A stretch of 64,000 bases of DNA from JBMNIZ01 sp050951405 (lineage in GTDB: Bacteria > Bacillota > DULZ01), in contig JBMNIZ010000006.1 in the NCBI GenBank assembly GCA_050951405.1, forward strand, positions 1 to 64,000, read 5' to 3'. The notes beneath the pieces are model-generated. The model was not told the origin of the DNA. It worked only from the letters and a program-made list of their open reading frames with translations, and made no database searches. Every line of letters starts with the position of its first letter. Position 1 is the first letter of the stretch. Positions 1 to 8,550 of the stretch are shown one piece after another. The position numbers and the translations under genes are program-made.

Positions 1-127
1 GGCAACCGCTGACGGCAGGAAGCAGCACAGGCAGGCCTCCTGCGGCCAGCACCGCTTCTCCGTAATGCCGATAAACATAGTATGTATCAGCTTCCTGTGA
101 ACAAGTCAAGCCGATAACCGGTTGCAT
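1..127 (-). CDS. Class I glutamine amidotransferase-like peptidase (C26), N-terminal part
   Basis: The gene runs off the left edge; only the first 42 codons are present. The protein begins MQPVIGLTCS and contains YVYRHYGEAVLAAGGLPVLL, which is the usual N-terminus of the peptidase C26 (gamma-glutamyl-GABA hydrolase, PuuD-like) family: a GLT strand followed by the Y-xx-A-v-xx-AGG-xPvllP helix-loop. The catalytic Cys/His would lie outside the window, so activity cannot be judged. A purine-rich stretch (GGAAGGAAGGGATGG) precedes the ATG. The substrate is not predictable; gamma-glutamyl polyamine/GABA compounds are the family precedent. Confidence 0.7.
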   Translation of the reverse strand, partial: MQPVIGLTCSQEADTYYVYRHYGEAVLAAGGLPVLLPAVSGC

Positions 128-231
128 TCCACCATCCCTTCCTTCCGTCATACTGAAAAGGCAACTCAACGGGCTTTTCTCTTCAGCCCCTTTTATCATA
201 TTCCTGACTTTTCACCACCTTTCATTATCCC

Positions 232-268
232 CATAAAAAAATGCCTTCCGCTCCTGCGGAGGCATTAA
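232..268 (-). terminator. Rho-independent terminator of the mazEF-like pair
   Basis: On the minus strand AATGCC-TCCGC and GCGGA-AGGCATT arms flank a short loop and are followed by a run of seven T. It lies just after the toxin stop codon and would end the antitoxin-toxin transcript. Confidence 0.8.
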
Positions 269-283
269 GACAATACCGCTCCC

Positions 284-636
284 TCATATTTCTTCCAGAC
301 CCAGGCTGATGGCCAGGGCCTGGTCCACCTGCTCCATAATCTCCTCCTCAAGAAAAGCCACTTTCTGCTTCAAACGGCTTTTATCAATGGTTCTAATCTG
401 CTCGGCCAAAATCACCGAATCCCGCTCCAAACCACTCTGAACAGCACTTACTTCCACATGGGTCGGCAGCTTCGCCTTGAAAATCTGGAAGTAATAGCCG
501 CCACAATAGTGGTAGGACTATATTGATTGCCAATATCATTTTGAATGACCAAAACAGGCCGGGTTCCTCCCTGTTCAGAACCCACCACCGGATTCAACTG
601 TGCAAAAAAAATGTCGCCCCTTTTAATCAGCATCAT
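284..636 (-). pseudogene. ndoA: MazF/EndoA-family mRNA interferase, frameshifted
   Basis: The first ~47 codons give the MazF/PemK start (IKRGDIFFAQLNPVVGSEQG, then GTRPVLVIQND and PTTIVAAITS), in which the RGDI/GSEQGG-RPVLV pattern is diagnostic. Near 490 the frame changes; continuing in the next frame gives QIFKAKLPTHVEV, SAVQSGLERDSVILAEQIRT, IDKSRLK and LGLEEI before the stop, which is the remainder of a normal ~116-residue EndoA. One base appears to be missing in a TCC(C)AG context. If the shift is real, the RNase is inactive because its C-terminal half is lost; if it is a read error, this is an intact toxin. The start overlaps the antitoxin stop (TGATG), so the pair is translationally coupled. 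The GTG at 639 and the ATG at 633 are alternative starts. Confidence 0.85.
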
Positions 637-911
637 CACTTACACTCCGCCAGCTTATCTTCAAAATACCCCTGCACCTCGTTTTCCACTTCATAGTGTT
701 CCGCAGCCAGCTTCAGATTGATCTGAGCCATTTCCTGATAGCCTTTCTTCATCTGATCCCGGATTTTCCGCCGCTTTTTTTCGGAAATATAAAGCTTCAT
801 CGCCTCCCGGATAAACTCGCTGCGATTACGCTTTTCCACGGAAGCTAAACCGTCCACTTCCTCCAACAGCTTCTCAGGAATACTGATCATGATCCTCTTC
901 ACACCGGACAC
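636..911 (-). CDS. ndoAI: Ribbon-helix-helix antitoxin of the MazF/EndoA toxin
   Basis: A short basic-to-acidic protein of about 91 residues resembling Bacillus EndoAI (YdcD). The N-terminal MISIPEKLLEEVDGLA strand and helix followed by RNRSEFIREAMKLYI form a CopG/MetJ-type ribbon-helix-helix, expected to bind its own promoter. The acidic C-terminal tail would wrap the toxin. The GTG at 911 was chosen because a TTGGAGGTG box sits 8 nt before it; a TTG at 926 would place the box inside the gene. Neighbours: the toxin overlaps downstream; the nnr and acpS genes upstream match the acpS-nnr-(alr)-ydcDE order of Bacillus, without an alanine racemase. Confidence 0.85.
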   Translation of the reverse strand: MSGVKRIMISIPEKLLEEVDGLASVEKRNRSEFIREAMKLYISEKKRRKIRDQMKKGYQEMAQINLKLAAEHYEVENEVQGYFEDKLAECK

Positions 912-1000
912 CGGATGCACCTCCAACGCTTACCTATTTGCCTCCAAGCAAGGGCACGGGTACTCATCTCCTGATCGATACTCACCCAAGGTTATACTTC

Positions 1001-1210
1001 ATTATAGCTATTCCTGCTGGACTATGCAAGCGTTGCCAGGGCTGTTTCCGCCGATAAAAGGACCTTTTAAGGCTCTTTACCCTTGGTAATTTAAGGAATG
1101 GGAAAAATCCTCAGCAGCCGATCATTAATCCGCTTCCCCTGAGGGGGCTTTTTTTCTTCCAAATCAAGAAAAACGGACGGAAGATAATTCAAAAGATCCC
1201 CTGCAGAAAG
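1001..1210. repeat. 210-bp direct repeat, left copy (target duplication of the IS1634-type element)
   Basis: Identical base for base to 3242-3451. It contains a detached copy of the last ~40 codons of nnr on the minus strand (ending RLLRIFPIP) plus about 90 bp downstream of that gene. The left copy runs into IS sequence at 1211, creating a nonsense chimeric frame on the minus strand that should not be annotated as a gene. Confidence 0.93.
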
Positions 1211-1249
1211 CGTTTCTTTTACACCTGATTTAGAGATGCGAATTCTAAA

Positions 1250-1290
1250 CCCCTTGCGGCATAAGGCCTTAAGGGGGAATTTTTTATAAA
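1250..1290 (+). terminator. Stem-loop with T-run at the IS left end
   Basis: CCCCTT and AAGGGG arms enclose a 15-nt loop and are followed by GGAATTTTTTATAAATTTTT. It sits between the IS edge and its promoter, so it may insulate the transposase from outside transcription. Confidence 0.5.
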
Positions 1291-1374
1291 TTTTTGTCAT
1301 TTTTCCATGGCATTATTTGGCATAATGTGGTATAATTAAATAAATATCGACACTCAGAGACGGAGGTTCTTAAT

Positions 1375-3141
1375 GTGTACCTAAAAAAATCTTATCGAAA
1401 AGACACGGGGAGGACTTATCTTTCTATCGCTCAGAAATACAGGGATCCAGAGACAGGTATTTCCACTGACCGTACTGTTAAATCCCTTGGTTACCTTGAC
1501 GAACTGGAGAAAATATACGATGACCCTATCGCCCACTTCAAAGAGCTTGCCCGGAAAATGACTGAGGAGGAAAATGCCCAAGAAGAAGTTGACTTTGTCC
1601 ATCAATATGGAGGGAAAAGCTTCCTCCTGATACTGACAACAGAAAGAAACTTTGGCTATGCGGCAATTCTAAAGATTTATCATGAGTTGGGTCTTGGATG
1701 TGTTTTTCAAGAATAAGTCCAGGCATGAGAATTTTAAGTACAATACGAACTCCATCATGATGCTTGTTGGTAATCTCCAGGCTCCTCTCTCCCGGCTCCA
1801 AGAAAAAGGCTTTTGAGGAAAAACGGCGCTATTTTGAGCGTTTTCATTTTTCCTTGGCGGATGTTTACCGGTCCCTCTCTCATTTTTCGAAGATATGCCA
1901 CGGAGTTTCAAAGGTATTTGAATGCTCAGATCAGTGGAGAAGTATGGGCGCAATACTACAGACCATCTATTATGATGTGACCAATTTCTATTTTGAGATT
2001 GATGAGGGGGATGAGTTCCGTAAGTATCGGGTTGTCAAAGGAAAACCGCCGGAATCCCATTGTGCAGATGGGATTGGCTATGGATGCTGATGGGATACCT
2101 CTTCATTATGATTTGTTTCCAGGTAACACGGTTGATAAGGAGACCTTTCCGGCCGGTTATCGGGGAAGTGAGGCGAAATTATGATACGGGCAGGATTATT
2201 GTTGTTGCTGATATGGGGATTATTACGGGCGATAATATCTTTTATCTTCAGGGGAAAGGAGAAGGGAAGGAATTTTAACGGTTATGTGTTCAGTTTTTCG
2301 GTCAGGGGCGGCACTCAGAGAGTTTAAGGAGCATGTCCTTTCTGAGTGAGGGTTACGTAGATCAGGAATGGCAAGCCGGCCGATGAGAATGCTGATTTCA
2401 AGATGAAAAGCAGGGTCATTGCCCGGGAGATCAATGTAACGCTAGCCTAGTGGAAAAAAGACTAAGGAAAACGGTGTATGAGAAGCAGGTGGCTTTCTGG
2501 GGAAGAAAGTATGCTTTAAAGGCTCAGGGCAGAACGGGAAGAGCTTTTGAAAAAGGCCTTTGATTTGGCGGCTAATCCCCTAGAGCTACAATAAGGCTAC
2601 TTCTTACGGGGCGGCCAGGTATGTCAAGAATCTTAAGTTTGATGAGAAGACGGGGGAGGTTCTTGCGGTTAAGGAGCGCCCGGTTGTGGACTAGGGAGAG
2701 GGCCCAGGGAGGAGGCCAAGGTATGATGGCTACTATGCCATTGTCACCAGTGAATTGGATATGTCTGATGTTGAAATAATTGATACTTACCGGGGTTTGT
2801 GGAAGATTGAGGAGACTTTCCGGATTACTAAGGGGGTTTTGGAGACCCGCCCGGTGTATGTATCTCTTCAGGATCATATTAATGCTCATTTTTTGATTTG
2901 CTTCATCGCGCTTACGATTATGAGGATTATGCAAAGAAAAACGGGCAATGTTTATTCTGCGGAACAGATTATTGAGTGTCTTCATAGGATTTCTTGCTCA
3001 AAGGAGCATGAAAATGTTTATTTGTTCGATTACAGAACTGAGGTTTCCGATGCTATTGGGAAGGCCTTGGGGATTGATTTTACCAACAAGAGGCTTCGTC
3101 TTGGGGACATTAAAAAAATTTTGGGTCAGGTCAAAAAATGA
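1375..3141 (+). pseudogene. IS1634-family transposase, multiply frameshifted
   Basis: The fragments read in order across changing frames. The N-terminus (YLKKSYRKDTGRTYLSIAQK, then TVKSLGYLDEL) is followed by the first catalytic-Asp region YYDVTNFYFE, then MDADGIPLHYDLFPGNT, the second Asp region VVADMGIITGDNI, and the C-terminal YRGLWKIEETFRITKGVLET glutamate helix typical of the IS4/IS1634 superfamily. At least four frame changes occur (about 1716-1764, 2050, 2150 and several between 2280 and 2750), so no functional enzyme is made. A GGAGG box lies 9 nt before the GTG start. The decay shows this copy can no longer move by itself. Confidence 0.9.
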
Positions 3142-3170
3142 GCTTTTCCCCTACATCTTTGTGATAAATT

Positions 3171-3219
3171 CGAAAAGCCGCTAGCTCTTGTGTGGCAAGA
3201 GTTTGCGGCTCTTTTTTTG
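3171..3219 (+). terminator. Terminator after the IS transposase
   Basis: A long hairpin pairs AGCCGC with GCGGCT and CTCTTG with CAAGAG and is followed by CTTTTTTT. It lies just downstream of the transposase stop and inside the element. Confidence 0.8.
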
Positions 3220-3241
3220 GTGGTTTGCTGTAAAAGTCGGG

Positions 3242-3451
3242 ATTATAGCTATTCCTGCTGGACTATGCAAGCGTTGCCAGGGCTGTTTCCGCCGATAAAA
3301 GGACCTTTTAAGGCTCTTTACCCTTGGTAATTTAAGGAATGGGAAAAATCCTCAGCAGCCGATCATTAATCCGCTTCCCCTGAGGGGGCTTTTTTTCTTC
3401 CAAATCAAGAAAAACGGACGGAAGATAATTCAAAAGATCCCCTGCAGAAAG
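3242..3451. repeat. 210-bp direct repeat, right copy (genuine nnr 3' end)
   Basis: Identical to 1001-1210 at a fixed offset of 2241 bp. This copy is continuous with nnr, so it keeps the gene's true C-terminus and stop codon; the insertion therefore did not destroy nnr. The left copy remains joined to the region leading to the mazEF-like pair. Confidence 0.93.
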
Positions 3452-4939
3452 GGCCATGAGCCCTTGCACAGAGGCTGCCCGATCCCCGGCAGCGCCGTGG
3501 GCATAAACCCCGATCACTGCAGCCGTTAAAGGATCCAAACCCTGCCCCAACAAGGCCGCAATTATACCTGCCAGCACATCTCCCGAACCGCCGGTGGCCA
3601 TGCCGGGATTGCCGGTCATATTCACAAAAAGTTCTCCCTGGGGATCTGCTACCAAGGTCCTAGCCCCTTTCAACACAACCACCGCCCCCCACTGGCGAGA
3701 AGCTTCCCGTACCACTTGCACTCGATTCTTCTGTACCTCCCGGGGGGAAGTCTTTAACAGTCTGGCCATTTCCCCTGGGTGGGGGGTTAAAACCAAAGGG
3801 GCGCGTAGGGACGCCAGCATTTGCGGTACCTCAGAAAGAATATTTAAAGCATCCGCATCAAGTACTAAAGGCTGGGTCAATTGGGGAAGCAAAGACTTGA
3901 CGAAAGAAGCTGTACTGGGATGTTCCGACATGCCCGGGCCCAGAAGAATACAGGAAGCCTTTTTCCCCAAGCTCAGAACGACTTCCAAACTCTCCGCGCT
4001 GATACTGGCCGTTTCTGTCTCCGGCAAAGGCCTGGTCATGATTTCGGTGGTTTTCATTTCCAAGATGGGGTGCAGTGACCTGGGCACAGCTGCCGTAACC
4101 AAACCGGCCCCGGATCTGAGGGCGGCGGCCGCTGCCAAATAAATGGCTCCGGTCATCCCTTCCGCACCACCTACGGCCAGAACATGGCCAAAATTTCCTT
4201 TGTGAGAAGCCAGGCTGCGTACTGGCAGCCGGGCAGAGCACCATTGAGGGGTGATCAGATGTTTCTTGGCCTTTTTGTATAAAACCGGAGGCAAAGAAAT
4301 ATCGCCAAGCCAAAGCTCTCCCACATAAGAAGATGCCGGTTCCAAGCAAAGGCCGATTTTCGGGCAGCCGAAAGTGATGGTAGCATCGGCCTGCACAGCA
4401 GGGCCTTCGGCCAGTCCTGTATCAGCATCCAGCCCGGAAGGCACATCCACGGCGATCACCGGACAGCCGCTGCCGTTAATAGCCTGGATCACCCGTGCCC
4501 CGATTCCGCTGGCTTTGCCCCTGAAGCCCGTCCCATAGATGGCATCAATTACCAGATCCGCCCGCATCAAGGAAATATCGGCCTTCTGCACATCCTTTTC
4601 CTCCAGAAGCAGGTGAAACTTCCCCTCCATCTTTGCTAGAATTCGGTAATTGGTAAGGGCATCACCCCTTAATTCTTCGGGACGGCAGAGAAGAAAAACC
4701 TTCACCTCGGCCCCGGCCTTTTGGAGATGCCGGGCTATGGCCAGTCCGTCTCCTCCATTATTACCTTTACCGGCAAAAACAAGCACCTGCTTTCCCGCCA
4801 GCCCGCCCGGAAAAAAGGTGCCGGCATACTCCGCCACCCGCAGAGCAGCATTTTCCATCAACACCAGACCGGGAATACCAAATCTCTCTATGGCCTCTTT
4901 ATCCAGCAGGGCCATCTCTTCTTTAGTAACCAGATTCAT
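3332..4939 (-). CDS. nnr: Bifunctional NAD(P)HX epimerase / ADP-dependent NAD(P)HX dehydratase
   Basis: This 535-residue protein repairs hydrated NADH and NADPH. The N-terminal YjeF epimerase domain (about 1-215) shows AGKGNNGGDGLAIARHL and DAIYGTGFRGKASG. The C-terminal dehydratase with ribokinase-like fold shows GHVLAVGGAEGMTGAI, LDADALNIL, LTPHPGEMARL and the GNPGMATGGSGDVLAG nucleotide site. The length is normal for the fused bacterial enzyme. acpS lies 30 bp upstream on the same strand, as in many Firmicutes. The last 40 codons lie inside the 210-bp repeat made by the IS insertion; the reading frame is intact. The start is the ATG of MNLVTKEEM. Confidence 0.95.
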   Translation of the reverse strand: MNLVTKEEMALLDKEAIERFGIPGLVLMENAALRVAEYAGTFFPGGLAGKQVLVFAGKGNNGGDGLAIARHLQKAGAEVKVFLLCRPEELRGDALTNYRILAKMEGKFHLLLEEKDVQKADISLMRADLVIDAIYGTGFRGKASGIGARVIQAINGSGCPVIAVDVPSGLDADTGLAEGPAVQADATITFGCPKIGLCLEPASSYVGELWLGDISLPPVLYKKAKKHLITPQWCSARLPVRSLASHKGNFGHVLAVGGAEGMTGAIYLAAAAALRSGAGLVTAAVPRSLHPILEMKTTEIMTRPLPETETASISAESLEVVLSLGKKASCILLGPGMSEHPSTASFVKSLLPQLTQPLVLDADALNILSEVPQMLASLRAPLVLTPHPGEMARLLKTSPREVQKNRVQVVREASRQWGAVVVLKGARTLVADPQGELFVNMTGNPGMATGGSGDVLAGIIAALLGQGLDPLTAAVIGVYAHGAAGDRAASVQGLMALSAGDLLNYLPSVFLDLEEKKPPQGKRINDRLLRIFPIP

Positions 4940-4969
4940 CCTCTTCCCCTTCCTCTGTCCATGCCTTGA

Positions 4970-5338
4970 TCATTCAGCCACCACCACAGCCAAGGCCACG
5001 GTGCCGCTATGAGACAGGCTGATCTGCCAGCCGCTAATGCCTTTCTCCCCGGCTAGAACCAGGGCCCGACCGTGCAGTCGTAAATCCGGTTTGCCTCCAG
5101 GCCTTCTGATTATTTCTATATCCTGCCAGCAGCAAGCTCCCAGACCGATACCCAATGCTTTCATCACCGCCTCTTTGGCCGCAAACCGGACCGCCAAATG
5201 GGGCCAGGGGTTCCTCTTCCCCAGGCAGTAACGCAGCTCAGCAGCGGAAAAAAGCCGCTCTGCCAGGCGGGGTCTTCGCTGAATGGCTTTTTTTAGTCTG
5301 ATGATTTCTAAAATATCGGTCCCAATTCCTTTTACCAT
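4970..5338 (-). CDS. acpS: Holo-[acyl-carrier-protein] synthase
   Basis: A 122-residue enzyme that transfers the 4'-phosphopantetheine arm from CoA to acyl carrier protein in fatty acid synthesis. The family signatures are GIGTDILEI at the N-terminus (Mg2+-binding Asp) and the RFAAKEAVMKALG motif at about 50-62 (catalytic Glu and Lys). A longer open frame continues upstream to 5470, but that extension is basic and unlike the family, so the ATG of MVKGIGTD with GGAGCAAGGG upstream was taken as start. It is the first gene of an acpS-nnr unit and diverges from the sensor kinase gene. Confidence 0.93.
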   Translation of the reverse strand: MVKGIGTDILEIIRLKKAIQRRPRLAERLFSAAELRYCLGKRNPWPHLAVRFAAKEAVMKALGIGLGACCWQDIEIIRRPGGKPDLRLHGRALVLAGEKGISGWQISLSHSGTVALAVVVAE

Positions 5339-5487
5339 TCTTCGCCCTTGCTCCTTTGTTTTCCTTGCAGACTTGCTTCTTTTTCTTTTTTGTGAAAAAC
5401 AGATAAGCTCCTTCCTTTTCTTTGAAGGGAAATTTAGTGATTGACAGGAAGAAACTGTAGCCGGTAACATTTAATTAGAGAAAACTA

Positions 5488-6843
5488 TTGGCAGACAGCA
5501 CGGGAAAGAAGGTGGTGAACCAGTTGCTCCGAAAAGCTGCTCTTTCTCCCGCTATTGCCGCTGTTTTTACCCTTGTTCAATTGGGACTGATCAAAGCTGC
5601 CGGGTCACAAGTGGGCTTGTTCGGCATAGCCTTGTTTTTTTTAAACCTGGGGATGGTTTTCCTGGTACAAAATGCCTCCCGTCCTCAATTGGCCCGAACC
5701 CAATCCGCCCTTGAAACAGCCACCATTGATTCCACTCTGCAAATTGCCCATGAAACTTTGCCTTTTTTGCGGCGAGGATTGAACGAAGACACAGCCCGTA
5801 AAACCGCGGAAATTATCCAAAAAATCAGCGAAATGGCTGCTGTGGCCATCACCGACCGGGAAAAAGTCTTAGCCTTTATCGGGGTGGGCTGCGATAAGCA
5901 CCTGCCGGGAGAAAAAATCTTGACAGAGGCCACCAGGCAGGTGATCAGCAGCGGTCAATATAAAGTTGTACCCGATACTACGGCCTTAAATTGTTCCCGC
6001 TTTGATTCCTGCGAATGTCCTTTGGGCTCAGCGGTAATTGTGCCCTTGACCAATAAGGGTCAAGTCTGTGGAACGCTGAAGTTGTATTCTACTGCCCATG
6101 GTCCACCCGCTGACCATATCTTGCAGCTGGCCTTGGGTATCGGCCAGCTGCTAAGTATTCAAATGGAGTTGGCAGAGCTGGACCGGCAGACTCAGCTCAT
6201 CACTCTGGCCAGGCTGGATGCCCTCCACGCCCAAATCAACCCCCATTTCTTCTTTAACACCCTGAATACCATTGTGGCCTACAGCAGGACCGACCCGGAA
6301 AAAACCAGACAGCTGCTCATTCATCTGGCGGAGTTTTTCCGCAAAACCTTAAAGCGCCGGGGGCATTATATCACCCTCCGGGAAGAACTTGAATGTGTGG
6401 CTACTTACTTTGCTCTGGAAGAAGCTCGTTTTGGCGATAAAATCAAACTGGTGCAAAAAATCGATGAATCTCTTTTGGATTACGAAATTCCCGTTTTAAG
6501 CATTCAACCCTTGGTAGAAAACGCAGTGAAACACGGCCTGACGCCCAAAGTGGGGCCCGGTACGGTGAAAATAGTGGGCGAACTCAAGGCCCGGGAGTTA
6601 AGGATCACCATTTCCGACAACGGAGTGGGCATCCCCCGGCACATCCTCCCCATGATTTTGAACCCGGGATACGGTTCCGGTAATGGGGTAGGGTTATCCA
6701 ATGTGAATGAACGGTTTAAGAGTCTGTACGGTGAGAACTACGGTTTGCTCATCCAAAGCAGGGAAGGAACGGGAACATGGATAACTCTGCGCATCCCCAT
6801 CTACCATACAAATGCGAAAAGTTCAGCTGCCAGCGCCTTTTAG
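5488..6843 (+). CDS. LytS/YehU-like sensor histidine kinase
   Basis: A 451-residue membrane kinase. Two hydrophobic helices (about 17-60) are followed by a GAF-like region (about 70-215) with a Cys cluster (LNCSRFDSCECPLGS) that could hold a metal or respond to redox; this last point is inference. The kinase core has the 5TM-LytS-type phospho-acceptor motif AQINPHFFFNTLNTI with His253, the N box PLVENAVKHGL near 342, DNGVGIP and the GxGLSNVNERF lid. No response regulator gene is adjacent, so the partner is elsewhere. The start is uncertain: TTG at 5488 has a weak site, and GTG at 5512 or 5515 follows AAGAAGG. The final 47 codons form the left end of a 702-bp duplicated unit and overlap the macro-domain gene tail by 4 bp. 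Confidence 0.85.
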   Translation: MADSTGKKVVNQLLRKAALSPAIAAVFTLVQLGLIKAAGSQVGLFGIALFFLNLGMVFLVQNASRPQLARTQSALETATIDSTLQIAHETLPFLRRGLNEDTARKTAEIIQKISEMAAVAITDREKVLAFIGVGCDKHLPGEKILTEATRQVISSGQYKVVPDTTALNCSRFDSCECPLGSAVIVPLTNKGQVCGTLKLYSTAHGPPADHILQLALGIGQLLSIQMELAELDRQTQLITLARLDALHAQINPHFFFNTLNTIVAYSRTDPEKTRQLLIHLAEFFRKTLKRRGHYITLREELECVATYFALEEARFGDKIKLVQKIDESLLDYEIPVLSIQPLVENAVKHGLTPKVGPGTVKIVGELKARELRITISDNGVGIPRHILPMILNPGYGSGNGVGLSNVNERFKSLYGENYGLLIQSREGTGTWITLRIPIYHTNAKSSAASAF

Positions 6844-7403
6844 GATGCGCCGTCTTTTCCCGGCAACAGCTCCTCCAAAGTTTTCTTGTAAACATCCCAA
6901 TCCCCGGGTTTAAAAAGAACAAAACGAACTTCTGAAAATACCGGCCAGCTTTCCAGATACTCAATCACCGTAGTGAGCGCAATTCTGGCGGCCCGTTCCA
7001 GGGGAAAACGGTAAGCGCCGGTGCTGATGGATGGAAAAGATATGCTGCCAATACCCTTCTCATGAGCCAGACGCAGGCTGTTCCAATAGGCATTCCGCAG
7101 CAGAGTATCTTCTCCCCGTTCACCGCCGGACCAGATTGGCCCTACAGCATGAATCACATAATCGGCTTTTAAATTCCCTCCGCCGGTAAGAACCGCCTCT
7201 CCCGTGGGACATCCTCCGGTTTCTTCTCTGATCCGGGCACACTCGGCGGCAATAGACGGCCCCCCTGCCCGGTGAATGGCCCCGTCCACCCCGCCACCTC
7301 CCCAAAGCCCCTGGTTAGCGGCATTCACAATAGCCTGAGTATCCTGTGCAGTGATATCTCCCACCAGCAGGGACAGTTTTGTGGAACCAATAAAAACTTC
7401 CAC
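6840..7403 (-). CDS. Macro-domain protein, left copy without its own RBS
   Basis: A 187-residue open frame identical to the copy at 7542-8105. The coding region is complete, including GDITAQDTQAIVNAAN and GLWGGGGVDGAIHRAGG, but its first codon is the first base of the duplicated unit. Upstream it is preceded by inverted kinase 3' sequence (CGTTCATTCACA) with no Shine-Dalgarno box. Transcription could come from the right copy, but translation initiation is doubtful, so this is probably a silent duplicate. Confidence 0.6.
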   Translation of the reverse strand: MEVFIGSTKLSLLVGDITAQDTQAIVNAANQGLWGGGGVDGAIHRAGGPSIAAECARIREETGGCPTGEAVLTGGGNLKADYVIHAVGPIWSGGERGEDTLLRNAYWNSLRLAHEKGIGSISFPSISTGAYRFPLERAARIALTTVIEYLESWPVFSEVRFVLFKPGDWDVYKKTLEELLPGKDGAS

Positions 7404-7541
7404 TGTGAATGAACGGTTTAAGAGTCTGTACGGTGAGAACTACGGTTTGCTCATCCAAAGCAGGGAAGGAACGGGAACATGGATAACTCTGCGCATCCCC
7501 ATCTACCATACAAATGCGAAAAGTTCAGCTGCCAGCGCCTT

Positions 7542-8105
7542 TTAGGATGCGCCGTCTTTTCCCGGCAACAGCTCCTCCAAAGTTTTCTTGTAAACATCCC
7601 AATCCCCGGGTTTAAAAAGAACAAAACGAACTTCTGAAAATACCGGCCAGCTTTCCAGATACTCAATCACCGTAGTGAGCGCAATTCTGGCGGCCCGTTC
7701 CAGGGGAAAACGGTAAGCGCCGGTGCTGATGGATGGAAAAGATATGCTGCCAATACCCTTCTCATGAGCCAGACGCAGGCTGTTCCAATAGGCATTCCGC
7801 AGCAGAGTATCTTCTCCCCGTTCACCGCCGGACCAGATTGGCCCTACAGCATGAATCACATAATCGGCTTTTAAATTCCCTCCGCCGGTAAGAACCGCCT
7901 CTCCCGTGGGACATCCTCCGGTTTCTTCTCTGATCCGGGCACACTCGGCGGCAATAGACGGCCCCCCTGCCCGGTGAATGGCCCCGTCCACCCCGCCACC
8001 TCCCCAAAGCCCCTGGTTAGCGGCATTCACAATAGCCTGAGTATCCTGTGCAGTGATATCTCCCACCAGCAGGGACAGTTTTGTGGAACCAATAAAAACT
8101 TCCAC
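7542..8105 (-). CDS. Macro-domain (O-acetyl-ADP-ribose deacetylase-like) protein
   Basis: A 187-residue YmdB/MacroD-type protein predicted to bind ADP-ribose and remove acetyl or ADP-ribosyl groups. Visible motifs are GDIT at about 17, IVNAANQGLWGGGGVDGAIHR (catalytic Asn/Asp loop), CPTGEAVLTGGGNLKADYVIHAVGP, and SFPSISTGAYRFPLERAA (phosphate-binding loop). The GTG start at 8105 is supported by GGAGGAGGTG 6-7 nt upstream; a frame extending to 8129 would bury this site. There is no sirtuin or ADP-ribosyltransferase gene nearby to suggest a substrate. Confidence 0.88.
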   Translation of the reverse strand: MEVFIGSTKLSLLVGDITAQDTQAIVNAANQGLWGGGGVDGAIHRAGGPSIAAECARIREETGGCPTGEAVLTGGGNLKADYVIHAVGPIWSGGERGEDTLLRNAYWNSLRLAHEKGIGSISFPSISTGAYRFPLERAARIALTTVIEYLESWPVFSEVRFVLFKPGDWDVYKKTLEELLPGKDGAS

Positions 8106-8218
8106 TTTAGGCACCTCCTCCAGTCGCAAAAATTTCCGGAAATTTCCCCTGTCTGACCGATATGCGTTTTTTTTTATCCTAACATTATCTTTTTTTCCTG
8201 TCCAGTGCCGGACTGCTC

Positions 8219-8250
8219 GTAAAAACCAATGCCGGCTTGATAGCCGGCAT
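8219..8250 (-). terminator. Terminator downstream of the DUF378 gene
   Basis: ATGCCGGCT and AGCCGGCAT pair around a four-base loop, and the minus strand continues TGGTTTTTAC. Confidence 0.8.
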
Positions 8251-8259
8251 CAGCACTAA

Positions 8260-8457
8260 TTAGGTGGTTTCCTTTAAATCGTCGAATAACATAAAAATCC
8301 CGTAGATACCTCCCAGCCCGACCAAAGTATAAACCGCCCTGCTCAGCCAGGAAGTTGTGCCGCCAAAAAGCATTGCCACCAGGTCAAATTGAAACAAACC
8401 CACCAGCAACCAGTTCAAAGCGCCAATAACCATCAGAATTAAGGCCGCTTTTGCCAA
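8260..8457 (-). CDS. DUF378 small membrane protein
   Basis: This 65-residue protein contains two hydrophobic helices (about 4-27 and 40-60) with the family pattern ALNWLLVGLFQFDLVAMLFGG and YTLVGLGGIYGI. DUF378 proteins are widespread small membrane proteins of unknown role. GGAGGTAGAAAA precedes the ATG. It lies alone between two terminators, so it is probably monocistronic. Confidence 0.88.
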   Translation of the reverse strand: MAKAALILMVIGALNWLLVGLFQFDLVAMLFGGTTSWLSRAVYTLVGLGGIYGIFMLFDDLKETT

Positions 8458-8499
8458 ATTTTCTACCTCCTTTCCAGCAATTAGCTTTTCCCCTTTCCT

Positions 8500-8536
8500 T
8501 AAAAAATATAAGCCGGGCCTTAAAGGTCCGGCTTAT
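8500..8536 (-). terminator. Terminator downstream of the cupin gene
   Basis: ATAAGCCGG and CCGGCTTAT arms with a short loop are followed on the minus strand by ATTTTTTAAGG. Confidence 0.8.
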
Positions 8537-8550
8537 CGCAAGATAACTTC

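Larger units (their letters stand above)
1211..3241 (+). mobile_element. IS1634-type insertion sequence with decayed transposase
   Basis: The boundaries are set by the inner edges of the flanking 210-bp repeats. The left end begins CGTTTCTTTTACACC and the reverse complement of the right end begins CCCGACTTTTACAGC, sharing C-N4-CTTTTACA as short terminal inverted repeats. Inside are an incoming-transcript terminator, a TATAAT-type promoter, a broken transposase and an outgoing terminator. IS1634 of Mycoplasma is reported to make very long, size-variable target duplications, which fits the 210-bp flanks. Confidence 0.85.
6702..8105. repeat. Exact 702-bp tandem duplication (6702-7403 and 7404-8105)
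   Basis: The two units match at every position I compared, at a constant offset of 702. Each holds the 3' end of the sensor kinase gene and a whole macro-domain coding region. The right edge of the unit falls precisely at the GTG start codon of the macro gene, so the left gene copy has lost its own ribosome binding site. Only one base of microhomology is visible at the junctions. It could be a very recent duplication or an assembly artefact. Confidence 0.9.

Noticed and set aside
889..1300. Open frames across the junction of the mazEF upstream region, the repeat and the IS left end
   Set aside because: The minus frame at 1091-1300 is a chimera of the duplicated nnr 3' end with IS sequence, and the plus frame has no ribosome site or homology.
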